A DNA stretch of 64,000 nt from JAMXLO01 sp963812475 (GCA_963812475.1 CAWEVI010000044.1:186001-250000), one strand, 5' to 3'; positions 7,392 through 16,183 are shown, counted from the stretch's first letter. A program made the numbers and translations. Notes: generated by a model from the sequence alone, not told the origin.

Positions 7392-8180
7392 GTGAACCGG
7401 AGTGCGAGCGTGCTGGATCGAATTCTGCTGACCAACGACGATGGCATTGATGCGCCGGGGCTCACCGTGCTGGAGGCGATTGCAGCCGAGTTGGCGCGCG
7501 AGGTTTGGGTGGTGGCGCCCGAACACGACCAGAGTGGCGTATCGCACGCCATCAGCCTGCACCATGCGCTGCGGGTCAGCCAGCACGGGCCGCGTCGATT
7601 TGGCATCTCCGGGACGCCGGGCGACTGCGCGGTGATGGGCATCTGCCATCTGATGACCGATGGCGCGCCACAACTGCTGCTGTCGGGCGTCAACCGAGGG
7701 CTGAATCTGGGCATGGAGACAGTATTCTCCGGCACCGTCGGGGGTGCGATGACCGGCATGATGCTCGGCGTGCCGTCGATCGCGCTGAGCCAGGCGTATA
7801 AGGATCGCAACAACGTGCTGTGGGACGCGTCGCGCACACTGGGAGCAAATGTGGTGCGGGAACTTCTGTCGATCGGCTGGAGCAAGGATGCGTGCCTGAA
7901 TGTGAATTTCCCGGCGTGTTCAGCGGCAGAGGCAGGGCCTGTGACATTGGCTCGGCAGGGCGTCGGAATGATTGCCGGCATGCACGTGGATACCCGCACG
8001 GATCCGCGCGGCATGACCTATCATTGGCTCAACTTCCGTCGCGGCGATCGCCAGCAGGGACCGGAGAGCGACTACGACGCACTGCGCGCCGGCAAGGTCG
8101 TGGTCACGCCGCTGCGGTATGATCGGACGGACGAGGATGCGTATCAGGCGTTGGCCGAGAAGCTGCCACGGTTCAAATAG
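7392..8180 (+). CDS. surE: 5'-nucleotidase SurE
   Basis: A 262-residue survival protein SurE, a divalent-metal-dependent phosphatase acting on nucleoside 5'-monophosphates and some 3'-nucleotides in the cytosol. The signature RILLTNDDGIDAPG is at residues 10-23, giving the metal-binding Asp16-Asp17; Ser48 in HDQSGVSHAI and Asn101 in SGVNRGLN complete the site. The assigned start is GTG at 7392 with AGGGA upstream; a second GTG at 7410 with CGGAG would give the shorter terminus usual for the family. No pcm, rpoS or lipoprotein gene accompanies it, unlike in many proteobacteria. It stands alone, divergent from the amidohydrolase. Confidence 0.95.
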   Translation: MNRSASVLDRILLTNDDGIDAPGLTVLEAIAAELAREVWVVAPEHDQSGVSHAISLHHALRVSQHGPRRFGISGTPGDCAVMGICHLMTDGAPQLLLSGVNRGLNLGMETVFSGTVGGAMTGMMLGVPSIALSQAYKDRNNVLWDASRTLGANVVRELLSIGWSKDACLNVNFPACSAAEAGPVTLARQGVGMIAGMHVDTRTDPRGMTYHWLNFRRGDRQQGPESDYDALRAGKVVVTPLRYDRTDEDAYQALAEKLPRFK

Positions 8181-8183
8181 GGG

Positions 8184-8232
8184 TTCACCCCAAAGGCACG
8201 AAGGCTTTGTGTCGTCGTGTCTTTGTGGTGAA
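8184..8232. repeat. Short palindrome with CACAAAG-type arms (copy D)
   Basis: A 49-base inverted repeat with TTCACCCCAAAGGCACGA on the left and TCGTGTCTTTGTGGTGAA on the right (16 of 18 bases pair). The middle, GTCGTCGTGTC, continues the CACGA/CACAAAG iteration. It exactly fills the gap between the convergent stop codons of surE and the SDR. The architecture of iterated CAC-led units in inverted arms matches the longer elements at 2300, 39201 and 57052, though it lacks their GCTTCGCGC core. Confidence 0.7.
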
Positions 8233-8236
8233 TTCC

Positions 8237-8998
8237 TTACAGCCCACCCGTCACATCGATCGTCAGCCCAGTGACAAAATCCGCATCCGACGACGCCAGG
8301 AAGCAGATCACCTTCGCCTGGTCCGCGGCCTCGGCTATGCGCCGCAGCGGTGTGCGCTCGATCTCCGCCGCCTGATCCTCCGGCGACTGCTGGTTCCAGC
8401 GCGGCCGGATGCGTTCGGTCAGCGTCCGGCTTGGCGCAATCGCATTGACGTTCACCCCAAACGGTCCCAACTCGAACGACAGCTTGCGCGTGAATGCGAT
8501 GATACCGCCCTTCGCCGCGCTGTAGGCGCTGCTGCTCGATACGCTGAGCCCGCGCCCGGCAATCGACGCAAGATTGACGATCTTGCCGTTGCGCCGCTTC
8601 TTCATCTCCGGCGCGACCGCATGACAGAACAGGAATGTCCCGCTCAGGTTGAAGTGGATCAGACGCTGCCAATCTTCGAAGCTCAGTTCGTCCACCGTGG
8701 CGCCCGGCCTTTCGATGATCGTGCTGCCGCCGACGGCATTCACCAGGATGTCGATGCCGTAGTTCTTTGCAGCCCAGGCGACGGTCTCGTCCACCTCCGC
8801 CGGATTGAGCGCGTCGATGTGGCGACCGAATGCGCGACCGCCGGTCATGTTGATCTCTTCCATGGCCATGTCGAGCCGACGCTGGTCGTTGTCGACACCA
8901 ATAATCACCGCGCCTTCGCTCGCCATGATCGTGGCCGTCGCGCGGCCGATGCCGCTGGCGACCGCGGTGATAAGCGCCACCTTGTCCTTGAAGCGCAT
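8237..8998 (-). CDS. Short-chain dehydrogenase/reductase
   Basis: A 253-residue classical SDR. Residues 8-21 (ALITAVASGIGRAT) are the NAD(P) loop, with Ala in place of the usual first Gly. LVNAVGG near residue 86 replaces NNAG. The catalytic set is Ser in LASIAG and YSAAKGG near residue 158. The terminus VTGLTIDVTGGL is typical. GGGGAGGG lies just before the ATG at 8998. It is the last gene of a reverse-strand operon with two luciferase-like monooxygenase genes, only 12 bases after the end of the nearer one, so it probably reduces a product of those oxidations. The substrate is unknown. Confidence 0.9.
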   Translation of the reverse strand: MRFKDKVALITAVASGIGRATATIMASEGAVIIGVDNDQRRLDMAMEEINMTGGRAFGRHIDALNPAEVDETVAWAAKNYGIDILVNAVGGSTIIERPGATVDELSFEDWQRLIHFNLSGTFLFCHAVAPEMKKRRNGKIVNLASIAGRGLSVSSSSAYSAAKGGIIAFTRKLSFELGPFGVNVNAIAPSRTLTERIRPRWNQQSPEDQAAEIERTPLRRIAEAADQAKVICFLASSDADFVTGLTIDVTGGL

Positions 8999-9010
8999 CG
9001 TTTCCCTCCC

Positions 9011-10049
9011 CTAATTGAGCCGCGCTGCCTGCGCCATCACCTCGACCGCCTCCGGTTGGCGGGAACGCACAGTGAGGCTGGTCGCCCCTGAAATCCTCCC
9101 ACGCACGGAACCGCTGTTTGATCCGGTCCGGCGGTCCGACCAGCGATTTCTGATCCACCCATTCGTCCGGCACCGCCGCAATCGCCTCTTCTTTACGATG
9201 TGCGAGATACAGTTCCTGTATTCGCTCCGCTGCATCCCCGAAACCACGCCGGATCATCATGTCCTTATGAAAATTCTTGTCGCGATGGCCCATGCCGCCG
9301 ACGTACAGCGCAACCTCCGGCTTCATCTTCGCCAGCGCACCCTTCACGTCGCTGTCCACAGCGACGTGCACCGAGGCCTGGATTGCGAAGTCGCGCAGGC
9401 TCTTACCGTTGCCGGCGCGACGGAAACCCTCCTCGAGCCAGGGCAGATATTCGGGCAGCGATCCTGGCACGAAACCCAACGGCAGCCAGCCGTCCGCGAT
9501 TTCCGCTGTCAGCTTCACGGTCGTTTCGTTTCCGGTGCCGAGATAGATCGGGATGTCGGGATTCATATGCAAGATGGATTTCAGCGGCTTGCCGACGCCG
9601 AGCGCGCCCTCACCGGTGTACGGCAGGCTTATCTCACGCCCTTCATGTGTCACCGGCGCTTCACGTCGGAAGATCTTCCGCATGATCGCGACGTAGTCCT
9701 TGTAGCGGTAGTACGGCCGGCCCCATGGCTCGCCGTACCAACCCTCAACGATCTGCGGTCCCGATACACCGAGCCCGGCGATGAAACGTCCGCCGCCCGC
9801 CATCGCATCGACGGTGGCAGCGCACATCGCGGCATTGGCGGGCGTACGGGCAGCGAGCTGCATGATGCCGGTGCCCAATTTGATCCGCTTCGTCAGCGCG
9901 GCGAGATAGGCCAGCGGTGTGACTGCATCCGTGCCATACGCCTCCGCTGTCCATACGCTGTCATAGCCAAGCTCCTCGGCGCGCTGCACGAGCGTCACGG
10001 GGATTTCCAGATGCGCGCGCGAATAACCGATGGATAGACCGAGTTTCAT
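9011..10049 (-). pseudogene. LLM-class flavin/F420-dependent oxidoreductase with one-base frameshift
   Basis: A bacterial luciferase-like TIM-barrel protein of about 345 residues. From the ATG at 10049 it reads MKLGLSIGYSRAHLEIPVTL, then TGIMQLAARTPANAAM, FIAGLGVSGPQIVEGWYG and IYLGTGNETTVKLTAEIADGW, all family hallmarks. Near residue 320 the frame breaks after RAWED; the expected end, SGATSLTVRSRQPEAVEV, continues in the next frame to a TAG at 9011. One extra A in the AAA run at 9091-9093 accounts for this. The start overlaps the previous gene's stop in TAATG, implying translational coupling. Sequencing error and early decay are both possible. Confidence 0.85.
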
Positions 10050-11401
10050 TATGTGTTCTCCATCGGAGGGGTCGCACGCGGGATCGGCAAACCGAGATTC
10101 TCCCGCAGCGTCGCGCCCGTGTAGTCCTTGTGATACAGGCCCCGCCGCTGCAGCTCCGGCACGACGTGGCGGACGAAATCCATGTAGGTGCCAGGCACGT
10201 GGGTGGCGGCCAGCACGAATCCGTCGGCGACCGGCTCGGTGAACCATTGCTCCAACCCGTCCGCCACTTCCTTCGGCCCACCGACGAACGGATTGTTTGG
10301 ACGTGCGCGATGGCTGTAGGTGACGAAGTCGCGCGGCGTGGGGTTGGTGATCCCGCTTGCGCGCAACACCCGGTCGCGCATCGACTGCGTGCCGGAGATG
10401 TTTGCCAACTCGTTGTCGGTGAACGGTTCGTCCATGCCTTTGGACGCGAAATCAAAGTTCATCGCTTCCGACAGCAACGAAAGCGCATCCTCGTCCGTCG
10501 CCAGTGTCTCGATCAGCGCCATCTTGTCCTCGGCCTCGGCTTTGGTCTCGGCGCAGACCACATAGGCGGACGGCGTAATCGAGAAATGATCAGGGTTGCG
10601 TCCCTGCCGCGCGACATCGTCCTTCAGTTCGCGGTAGAGTTGCCGTCCGTGCGCCATGCTGGTGTGCGTGGACACGAAGATCAGCTCGCCCCACCGTGTC
10701 GAGAACTGCTTGCCGCGGCCGCTCTGCCCCGCCTGGATGACGACGGGTTGGCCCTGTGGCGAACGCGGCACGGTGAACGGGCCGCGCGAGCGAAACCAGC
10801 GACCCTGATGGTCCAGTCGGCGCACCTTGTCGGGATGCGCGAACAGTCCGGTCCGCTTGTCGATGACGATCGCGTCGTCGTCCCACGAATTCCAATGCCC
10901 GAGCACCACTTCCATGAATTCGTCGGCACGGTCGTAGCGTGTATCGTGCTCCAGATGCTCGTCGTATCCCATGTTCAGCGCTTCGCCATCGTTCATGGAC
11001 GTGACCACATTCCATGCGGCGCGGCCGTTCGTCATCAGGTCAAGCGTGGCGAACGTGCGCGCGACATGGAACGGTTCGAAATAGGTGGTGGAGCAGGTGG
11101 CGGCGAGCCCGAGACGTTCGGTCGCCATGCCCATCACGGTAAGTACGGTGATGGGATCCATCTTGACGCAGCGTATGCCGTGCTCGACGGTGTGGCGATG
11201 ATCGTTCCCATAGCGGTCCGGCATCGCCAGGCGATCGTCGAAGAAGCCAATGTGGAACTTGCCCTCCTCCAGCACACGTCCGATCGTGCGGTAATAGTCG
11301 GCCGACATGGAATCGTCGCGCGATTCCGGATGACGCCAGGAACTGACTAAATTCGTGCAGTTCTGCGCCTGCAGGAAACCGACCATGACCATCTGGCGCA
11401 T
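10049..11401 (-). CDS. LLM-class flavin-dependent monooxygenase (NtaA/SnaA/DszA type)
   Basis: A 450-residue monooxygenase of the subfamily that uses FMNH2 from a separate reductase to oxidise chelators, sulfones or similar compounds. Family landmarks are GFFDDRLAMP near residue 54, the block TTYFEPFHVARTFATLDLMT near 106, GRAAWNVVTS near 127, YDRADEFMEVV near 155, and PVVIQAGQSGRGKQFS near 223. The length is normal. No flavin reductase is adjacent. It is the first gene of a three-gene reverse operon, overlapping the next LLM gene by one base (TAATG). The substrate is unknown; an alkane-sulfonate or aromatic role cannot be separated by sequence alone. Confidence 0.9.
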   Translation of the reverse strand: MRQMVMVGFLQAQNCTNLVSSWRHPESRDDSMSADYYRTIGRVLEEGKFHIGFFDDRLAMPDRYGNDHRHTVEHGIRCVKMDPITVLTVMGMATERLGLAATCSTTYFEPFHVARTFATLDLMTNGRAAWNVVTSMNDGEALNMGYDEHLEHDTRYDRADEFMEVVLGHWNSWDDDAIVIDKRTGLFAHPDKVRRLDHQGRWFRSRGPFTVPRSPQGQPVVIQAGQSGRGKQFSTRWGELIFVSTHTSMAHGRQLYRELKDDVARQGRNPDHFSITPSAYVVCAETKAEAEDKMALIETLATDEDALSLLSEAMNFDFASKGMDEPFTDNELANISGTQSMRDRVLRASGITNPTPRDFVTYSHRARPNNPFVGGPKEVADGLEQWFTEPVADGFVLAATHVPGTYMDFVRHVVPELQRRGLYHKDYTGATLRENLGLPIPRATPPMENT

Positions 11402-11493
11402 TCTGTCGCTCCGTCGCGGGAAGCCAGATCATCGCGCGGAACCGCGGTTCGGGCTAGCCTTCCGCGAATGGTCGTGCGCGAAAGGAGGCATTC

Positions 11494-12417
11494 ATGCTCG
11501 CCCTGGTCAACACCCCGAACGGCAACGCCCCCGTCGAACTGCGCGAACTGCCGGAACCCCAGCCTGCGCGAAACGAGGCACTCGTCGAAGTGCGCGCCTT
11601 TTCGCTCAATCGCGGCGAACTTCGATCGTTCCAAAACAACGAGGAAGGGTGGGTGCCGGGACAGGACGTCGCCGGTGTCGTGCTGCGCCAGGCCGAGGAT
11701 GGCAGCGGGCCGCCGGCGGGAACACGTGTCGTCGCGCTGACGGACGAATTCGGCTGGGCCCAGCGCGCCGCGGTAGCCGGTCATCGCATGGCGGCGTTGC
11801 CCGATGGGGTGAGTTTTTCGCAGGCGGCAATCCTGCCGGTCGCAGGCCTCACCGCCCTTCGCACATTGCGCCATGGCGCACCGTTGCTCGGCAAACGCGT
11901 GCTGATCACGGGAGCCGCCGGCGGCGTCGGCACCATCGCTGTACAGCTTGCGGCGCGTTCTGGCGCGCGGGTTACGGCGGTGGTCGGTCGGCCGGATCGC
12001 GCCGCGGGAATGACCGAACTTGGTGCGACGGAAGTGGTTCATGGAATCGACAGCGCACGAGGTCGCTTCGGGTTGATCCTGGAATCGGCAGGCGGTGCAT
12101 CGCTCGCCCGAGCGATCCAGCTTGTCGAGGCCAAAGGCACGGTTGTGGTCTACGGCAACTCGTCGGCCGAACCAACGATAATCAGCTTCGCCGACTTCCG
12201 TGGCGCGCAGAATTCTCGTGTGCAGGGCTTTCATTATTTTACCTCGGAATCCGAAGACCGCTTTGCGCCGGATCTCGCGCTGCTCGTCTCCTTGATCGCC
12301 GACGGATCGCTGAAGCCGCGGATCGGCGTGGAGCGGACCTGGCGTGATATTGCCCAGGTGGCGGAGCAGTTGCGCGCGAGGTCTGTATCCGGCAAGGCAG
12401 TGCTGCTGGTCGATTGA
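11494..12417 (+). CDS. Zinc-independent quinone oxidoreductase (MDR superfamily)
   Basis: A 307-residue medium-chain dehydrogenase/reductase without the zinc ligands of alcohol dehydrogenases. The N-terminal GroES-like domain carries FSLNRGELRSF near residue 37 and GWVPGQDVAGVV near 52; the Rossmann domain has VLITGAAGGVGTIAVQLA near residue 136. It probably reduces quinones or enones with NADPH. AAGGAGG precedes the ATG at 11494. An SDR starts 31 bases after its stop, so both are likely cotranscribed. It is divergent from the LLM operon across a 92-base gap, which makes shared regulation plausible. Confidence 0.9.
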   Translation: MLALVNTPNGNAPVELRELPEPQPARNEALVEVRAFSLNRGELRSFQNNEEGWVPGQDVAGVVLRQAEDGSGPPAGTRVVALTDEFGWAQRAAVAGHRMAALPDGVSFSQAAILPVAGLTALRTLRHGAPLLGKRVLITGAAGGVGTIAVQLAARSGARVTAVVGRPDRAAGMTELGATEVVHGIDSARGRFGLILESAGGASLARAIQLVEAKGTVVVYGNSSAEPTIISFADFRGAQNSRVQGFHYFTSESEDRFAPDLALLVSLIADGSLKPRIGVERTWRDIAQVAEQLRARSVSGKAVLLVD

Positions 12418-12448
12418 TAATCGTCGTTGAAGAGGGAGGACCATAACC

Positions 12449-13246
12449 ATGGAATTCGCCGGCAAGGTTGCGCTGATCACCGGCGGCGGCGGCGGGATCG
12501 GCCGCGCGAGTGCGATCGGCTTCGCGGGACGAGGCGCCAAGGTCGTGGTAGTGGACGTCGACGAAACCGCAGGCGAAGCGAGTGCCGAACTGGTTCGCCA
12601 GCGTGGCGGCGATGCGCGGTTTGTGCGCGCTGACGTCACCAAATCCGCCGATGTGCAGAACTACGTCAAGGCAACGCTGGACGTCTACGGCGCGATCGAC
12701 TGCTTCTTCAACAACGCCGGCATCGAGGGCAAGTTCATGCCCACCCAGGAATACGACGAGGCGATTTTCGACGCTGTGATAGGGGTGAATCTGAAGGGGG
12801 TGTTTCTCGGGATGCGTCATGTGCTGCCGGTGATGCTGAAGCAGGGGCGCGGCGCGATCGTGAACACCGCATCGGTCGCGGGGCTGTTCGGCGGGCCAGG
12901 GATGGCGCCCTATGTTGCCTCCAAGCACGGCGTGCTGGGACTGACCAAGGTCGCGTCCGCGGATGTCGCGCGTCTCGGCGTAAGGGTGAATGCCGTGTGT
13001 CCGGGGCCGGTCGAGACGCGCATGATGCGCTCGCTCGAGGCGCAGCGGAACCCAGCCGACCCACAGGCGGTGCACGATGCAAATGCCGCCAACACGCCGA
13101 CCGGACGCTACGTGTTGCCGGAGGAAGTGGCGAACGTGGTGATGTATCTGTGCTCGGACTTCGCCAGCGACATTACCGGAACGCACATCGTCATCGACGG
13201 CGGACGTTCCGGATCGGGCGGCGCGCCGTCAGCCCCGCAGCGCTGA
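12449..13246 (+). CDS. Short-chain dehydrogenase/reductase
   Basis: A 265-residue SDR with every classical motif: ALITGGGGGIGRAS near residue 8, CFFNNAGIEG near 89, the catalytic Ser in NTASVAG near 142 and YVASKHGVLG near 156, then VCPGPVETRM. The Asp at the end of strand two (VVVVDVD) favours NAD over NADP. AGAGGGAGGA is close to the ATG at 12449. It follows the quinone oxidoreductase as a probable second gene of a two-gene operon. Its last 18 bases overlap the convergent TPR gene. The substrate is unknown. Confidence 0.92.
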   Translation: MEFAGKVALITGGGGGIGRASAIGFAGRGAKVVVVDVDETAGEASAELVRQRGGDARFVRADVTKSADVQNYVKATLDVYGAIDCFFNNAGIEGKFMPTQEYDEAIFDAVIGVNLKGVFLGMRHVLPVMLKQGRGAIVNTASVAGLFGGPGMAPYVASKHGVLGLTKVASADVARLGVRVNAVCPGPVETRMMRSLEAQRNPADPQAVHDANAANTPTGRYVLPEEVANVVMYLCSDFASDITGTHIVIDGGRSGSGGAPSAPQR

Positions 13247-14152
13247 TAGGCGTTCTTCGGCTCGCTTGAGATTATAGCGTGCGATGGCACGCTGCTGGAT
13301 GCGTTCCGGACCATCGAGGGCGGCCAGTGCCCGGCGATAGATGGCGATGGCTTCTTCCAGATGCGCGCCGCTCGTCTCGCTTTCGGCCAGGGCGGCGAGC
13401 GCGTTGGCGAGATTCGTGCTGGCCATCGCCCACTCCAGCGGCGTCGCAGCGTTGGTATAGACCTCCAGCGCTGCGCGACATGCCGCGACGGCGTCACGCA
13501 GAATATCCCTGTCGCCGTCGCGTTCCCCAAGCACACGCAAGGCCTGGCCAAGATTGCTCTGGGTCAGCGCCATGTCGAGCGGCGAATCCTGCTGGGAATA
13601 TTCTTCCAATGCGGCGCGGTAGTGATCGACCGCATCGCGCAGGGCAGCGGTATCGCCCGTGCGCTCGCCGAGCAGCGACAGCACCGCGCCGCAGTTCCGC
13701 TGCATGCGTGCCCAATCGTTTGGGGCCGCGTCACGCGTGTACACTGTCGTTGCCGTACTGTAGCTGCTGAGCGCTGCCTGCAGCCAAGCCGGATCGCTGT
13801 CGCGCTCGCCGAGCACGACCTGCGCAGCACCGAGCAGCGCCATGGTGCGGGCCCAATCCTGCGGTGTTGTGCGCGGCGAATAGACCTCCAGCGCGGCGTC
13901 GCAAGCTGTCATGGCCGCGTGCAGCATCACCGGATCATCGATGCGCGCGGCCAGCGCACGCAGCGCGGCACTCAGACGGCTTTGCGTCTTCGCCCAGTCG
14001 AGCGGCACCTGCGTGCGCGGCGCCAGCTTGAGCGCGGCATTGAATCCGGAGACCGCGTCGGCGATGACCGACATGTCCTCGGCCGCCTCGCCCTCCTGCA
14101 AAAGAATCTCGGCCCGCGCCATCGTCTGGCGCCAGGCCTCATCGGCGCTCAT
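13229..14152 (-). CDS. TPR-repeat protein with 47-residue units
   Basis: A 307-residue, all-helical protein made of about five repeats of roughly 47 residues. Each unit starts with P-x-D/E-W-A (PLDWAKT, PQDWART, PNDWARM, PLDMALT, PLEWAMA), followed by LGxALxxLGER and AAxxxYxxAxEVY, an extended TPR-like pattern suited to protein-protein contact. There is no signal peptide or membrane segment. Its ATG overlaps the stop of the upstream gene in ATGA, so translation is coupled to the carboxymuconolactone-decarboxylase-like protein. It may scaffold enzymes of the operon; this is inference from position. Its 3' end overlaps the convergent SDR by 18 bases. Confidence 0.85.
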   Translation of the reverse strand: MSADEAWRQTMARAEILLQEGEAAEDMSVIADAVSGFNAALKLAPRTQVPLDWAKTQSRLSAALRALAARIDDPVMLHAAMTACDAALEVYSPRTTPQDWARTMALLGAAQVVLGERDSDPAWLQAALSSYSTATTVYTRDAAPNDWARMQRNCGAVLSLLGERTGDTAALRDAVDHYRAALEEYSQQDSPLDMALTQSNLGQALRVLGERDGDRDILRDAVAACRAALEVYTNAATPLEWAMASTNLANALAALAESETSGAHLEEAIAIYRRALAALDGPERIQQRAIARYNLKRAEERLSALRG

Positions 14153-14541
14153 CTCTCGGCGCGCATTTCCGCGAAGGTCTCCTTGGCCGTCAGTAGTGCC
14201 TCGCGGATCAGCGGGACGCCGACATACCCGCCGAGGTGCAATAGTGACTCGACCAGTTCGTCCTCGGTCCAGCCCTGGTTGCGTGCCATGCGCAGATGCA
14301 GTTTCAGCTCGGGATCGCGACCGTTGGTGGCATCGGAAATCACGCAGATCAGCGCACGGGTTTTCAGGTCAAGTCCGGGTCGCGTCCATAACGCGCCAAA
14401 GATCGTCTCCTGCGTCACCTCGGCGAATTTGCTCATGATCGGGTCGTTGTAGACGGTCTTGTCGATCCGCTCGACCGCCGCGTCACCGAGCAACTTGCGC
14501 CGCATCTCGCGGCCTTTCTCTCGCAGCGTGCTGTCTGCCAT
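14149..14541 (-). CDS. Carboxymuconolactone decarboxylase (CMD)-like protein
   Basis: A 130-residue helical protein of the AhpD/CMD fold. The body reads PIMSKFAEVTQETIFGALWTRPGLDLKTR near residues 35-61, then LICVISDATNGRDPELKLHLRMARNQGWTEDELVE. The last segment is the family core helix pair, without a CxxC, so peroxidase activity is unlikely and decarboxylase or lactone chemistry is more plausible. AAAGGAGA precedes the ATG at 14541. It lies between a TPR gene (four-base overlap) and a Rieske ferredoxin plus two ACMSD-like amidohydrolases, which fits breakdown of an aromatic carboxylic acid. Confidence 0.88.
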   Translation of the reverse strand: MADSTLREKGREMRRKLLGDAAVERIDKTVYNDPIMSKFAEVTQETIFGALWTRPGLDLKTRALICVISDATNGRDPELKLHLRMARNQGWTEDELVESLLHLGGYVGVPLIREALLTAKETFAEMRAER

Positions 14542-14564
14542 TTGCTGTCTCCTTTTGCACTGAT

Positions 14565-14623
14565 TGTCATCCCCGCGAAAGCAGGGAGCCAGCCCTGGGT
14601 CCCCCGCTCTCGCGGGGGTGACG
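14565..14623. repeat. REP-like palindrome pair
   Basis: GTCATCCCCGCGAAAGCAGGG, followed by an inverted imperfect copy ending in CTCTCGCGGGGGTGAC. It sits between the CMD-like and Rieske genes of one operon and might modulate their relative expression. Confidence 0.65.
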
Positions 14624-14636
14624 TACGTTATTCCTG

Positions 14637-15050
14637 TTACAGTTCCAGCACCACGTAGTTCTGCTCGACTGACACAGGTACCGTCTCGGCCACGAACGGT
14701 CCCTTGGCCAGAGCCTCGCCGGGCACAATATCCACCTGAAAGGTGCGCGCCTTGACGCTTTCCGGGTGACACCAGGACTGTCCGGTCTTGATGTCGAACT
14801 CCCAACCGTGCCAGGGGCAGCGCAGCATCTCGCCGCGCCGCTCCAGGCGATATTCGCCGGGCCGGTCCGCGGTGAACCGGCCCAGGATCGGCCCGATGCA
14901 CAATGGCGCCCCTTCATGCGGGCAGCGGTTGATCAACGCGAAGAACTCGTCATTCACATTGAAGATGCCGATCTCCCGCCCGGCGACGGAGACGATCTTG
15001 CAGGTGCCCGGCGCGATCTCGCTGACGGGTGCGACAACGTGCCGGGCCAT
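14637..15050 (-). CDS. Rieske [2Fe-2S] ferredoxin-type protein
   Basis: A 137-residue Rieske-domain protein. The cluster ligands are visible as CPHEGAPLC near residues 43-51 (Cys-x-His) and CPWHGWEFD near 78-86 (Cys-x-x-His). In between lies a longer loop with RLERRGEMLR. Its size is that of a stand-alone ferredoxin or small oxygenase component, since no catalytic non-heme-iron domain is attached. It starts 4 bases after the stop of the upstream amidohydrolase, so the two are almost certainly cotranscribed. It could pass electrons to an oxygenase encoded elsewhere or act with the CMD-like protein; neither is shown by the sequence. Confidence 0.92.
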   Translation of the reverse strand: MARHVVAPVSEIAPGTCKIVSVAGREIGIFNVNDEFFALINRCPHEGAPLCIGPILGRFTADRPGEYRLERRGEMLRCPWHGWEFDIKTGQSWCHPESVKARTFQVDIVPGEALAKGPFVAETVPVSVEQNYVVLEL

Positions 15051-15054
15051 TCCG

Positions 15055-16167
15055 TTACTCCAGGCCGTAGAACGCCAGCGCGTTCTCGCGGAACACCATC
15101 CGCTTTTGCTGTTCGGTCAGCGGCGCCTTGAAGGCATAGCGCGGGTCGTCCTGGTCCCAGTGCGGATAGTCGGTGGAGAACATGATGCGATCCCAGCCGA
15201 TCCACTCGCAGGTCGCCAGCAGATCCTCCGGCCGCTCCGGTTCCTCGATCGGCTGTGTCGTGACCCAGATATTGTCGCGGATGTATTCCGACGGCAGGCG
15301 CTTCAGGTGCGGCACTTCAGCGTGCAGACGCTTGTAGTGCTTATCGAGCCGCCAGGTCAGTGACGGCAGCCAGGCAAAGCCACCTTCCACCAACGCCACG
15401 CGTAGATTTGGAATATGTTCGAACACGCCCTCGATAACCAGCGACGTAACCAGCGCCTCCTTGCTCTGCGGATAGGACGGGTGCTCCTCGTGATAGAACG
15501 ACGGCCAGCCGCCGCCAGTCGAGGGATGCCCACTGGTGCCGCCGAGATGCAGCGCGATCGAGAAGCCGTTCGCGGCGCATGCCTCCAGGATCGGCCAGTA
15601 GCGGCGGCGTCCCAACGGCTCCAGTCCGCGCGGTGGGATCATCACGTGGGTGAACCGGCGGTCGCCCGCGCGCTTCTCGATTTCCTTGATCGCAGCCTCG
15701 GTGTATTCCAACGGGATCTGCACGCCGGCCTTCAACCGAGGTTCGCGGTCGCACCAGACCTGCGCTTCCCACTCGTTCGCCGCGGTCGCCATCGCCGCCC
15801 CGAATTCGACATTGCGTTCATCGGAGCCGCGGCCGAGCAACGGCATCATCAGGCCGTAGGAAACGTTGAACAGGTCCAGCAACTGCGCCTGCATCATCTC
15901 CAGGTCGGAGCCAGGGTGCGTTCCGTCCTTCGGATAGGAGTCCATGCGCATGCCGGTGAACGGCGACATGCGCGGATAGTTCGGCGCATTCGAGAACGGC
16001 GCACGCGAACGGCCGCCGACCGACGCACGATGCTTGCGCCAGCGCTCGGGCAGGAACGCATCCAGATCGGCGGACGATTTGGTGTAGGGATGCACGTCGC
16101 AATCGACAATGCCGAGCCTGGTCTGCGCCGACGTATCGGCCTGGCGGTCCATAACCGTGACGTTCAT
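15055..16167 (-). CDS. Amidohydrolase-2 family (ACMSD-like) protein
   Basis: A 370-residue amidohydrolase-2 protein. IVDCDVHPYTKS near residue 20 carries the opening Asp-x-His, ALHLGGTSGH near 207 provides the middle metal His, VALVEGGFAWLP near 258 is the conserved strand, and MFSTDYPHWDQDDP near 331 the final Asp. The family includes decarboxylases and hydrolases of aromatic acids and, in some genomes, hydrolases of cyclic carbonyls. It pairs with a paralogue 16 bases upstream and a Rieske gene 4 bases downstream. Two paralogues side by side suggest a heteromer or two successive steps. Confidence 0.9.
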   Translation of the reverse strand: MNVTVMDRQADTSAQTRLGIVDCDVHPYTKSSADLDAFLPERWRKHRASVGGRSRAPFSNAPNYPRMSPFTGMRMDSYPKDGTHPGSDLEMMQAQLLDLFNVSYGLMMPLLGRGSDERNVEFGAAMATAANEWEAQVWCDREPRLKAGVQIPLEYTEAAIKEIEKRAGDRRFTHVMIPPRGLEPLGRRRYWPILEACAANGFSIALHLGGTSGHPSTGGGWPSFYHEEHPSYPQSKEALVTSLVIEGVFEHIPNLRVALVEGGFAWLPSLTWRLDKHYKRLHAEVPHLKRLPSEYIRDNIWVTTQPIEEPERPEDLLATCEWIGWDRIMFSTDYPHWDQDDPRYAFKAPLTEQQKRMVFRENALAFYGLE

Positions 16168-16183
16168 CGGATTGACTCCATCT

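Noticed and set aside
7920..10247. A 775-codon reverse-strand frame spanning the LLM and SDR genes
   Set aside because: Only residues 67 to about 386 are protein-like. The rest comes from the out-of-frame extension after the extra A at 9091-9093 and from a false upstream start.
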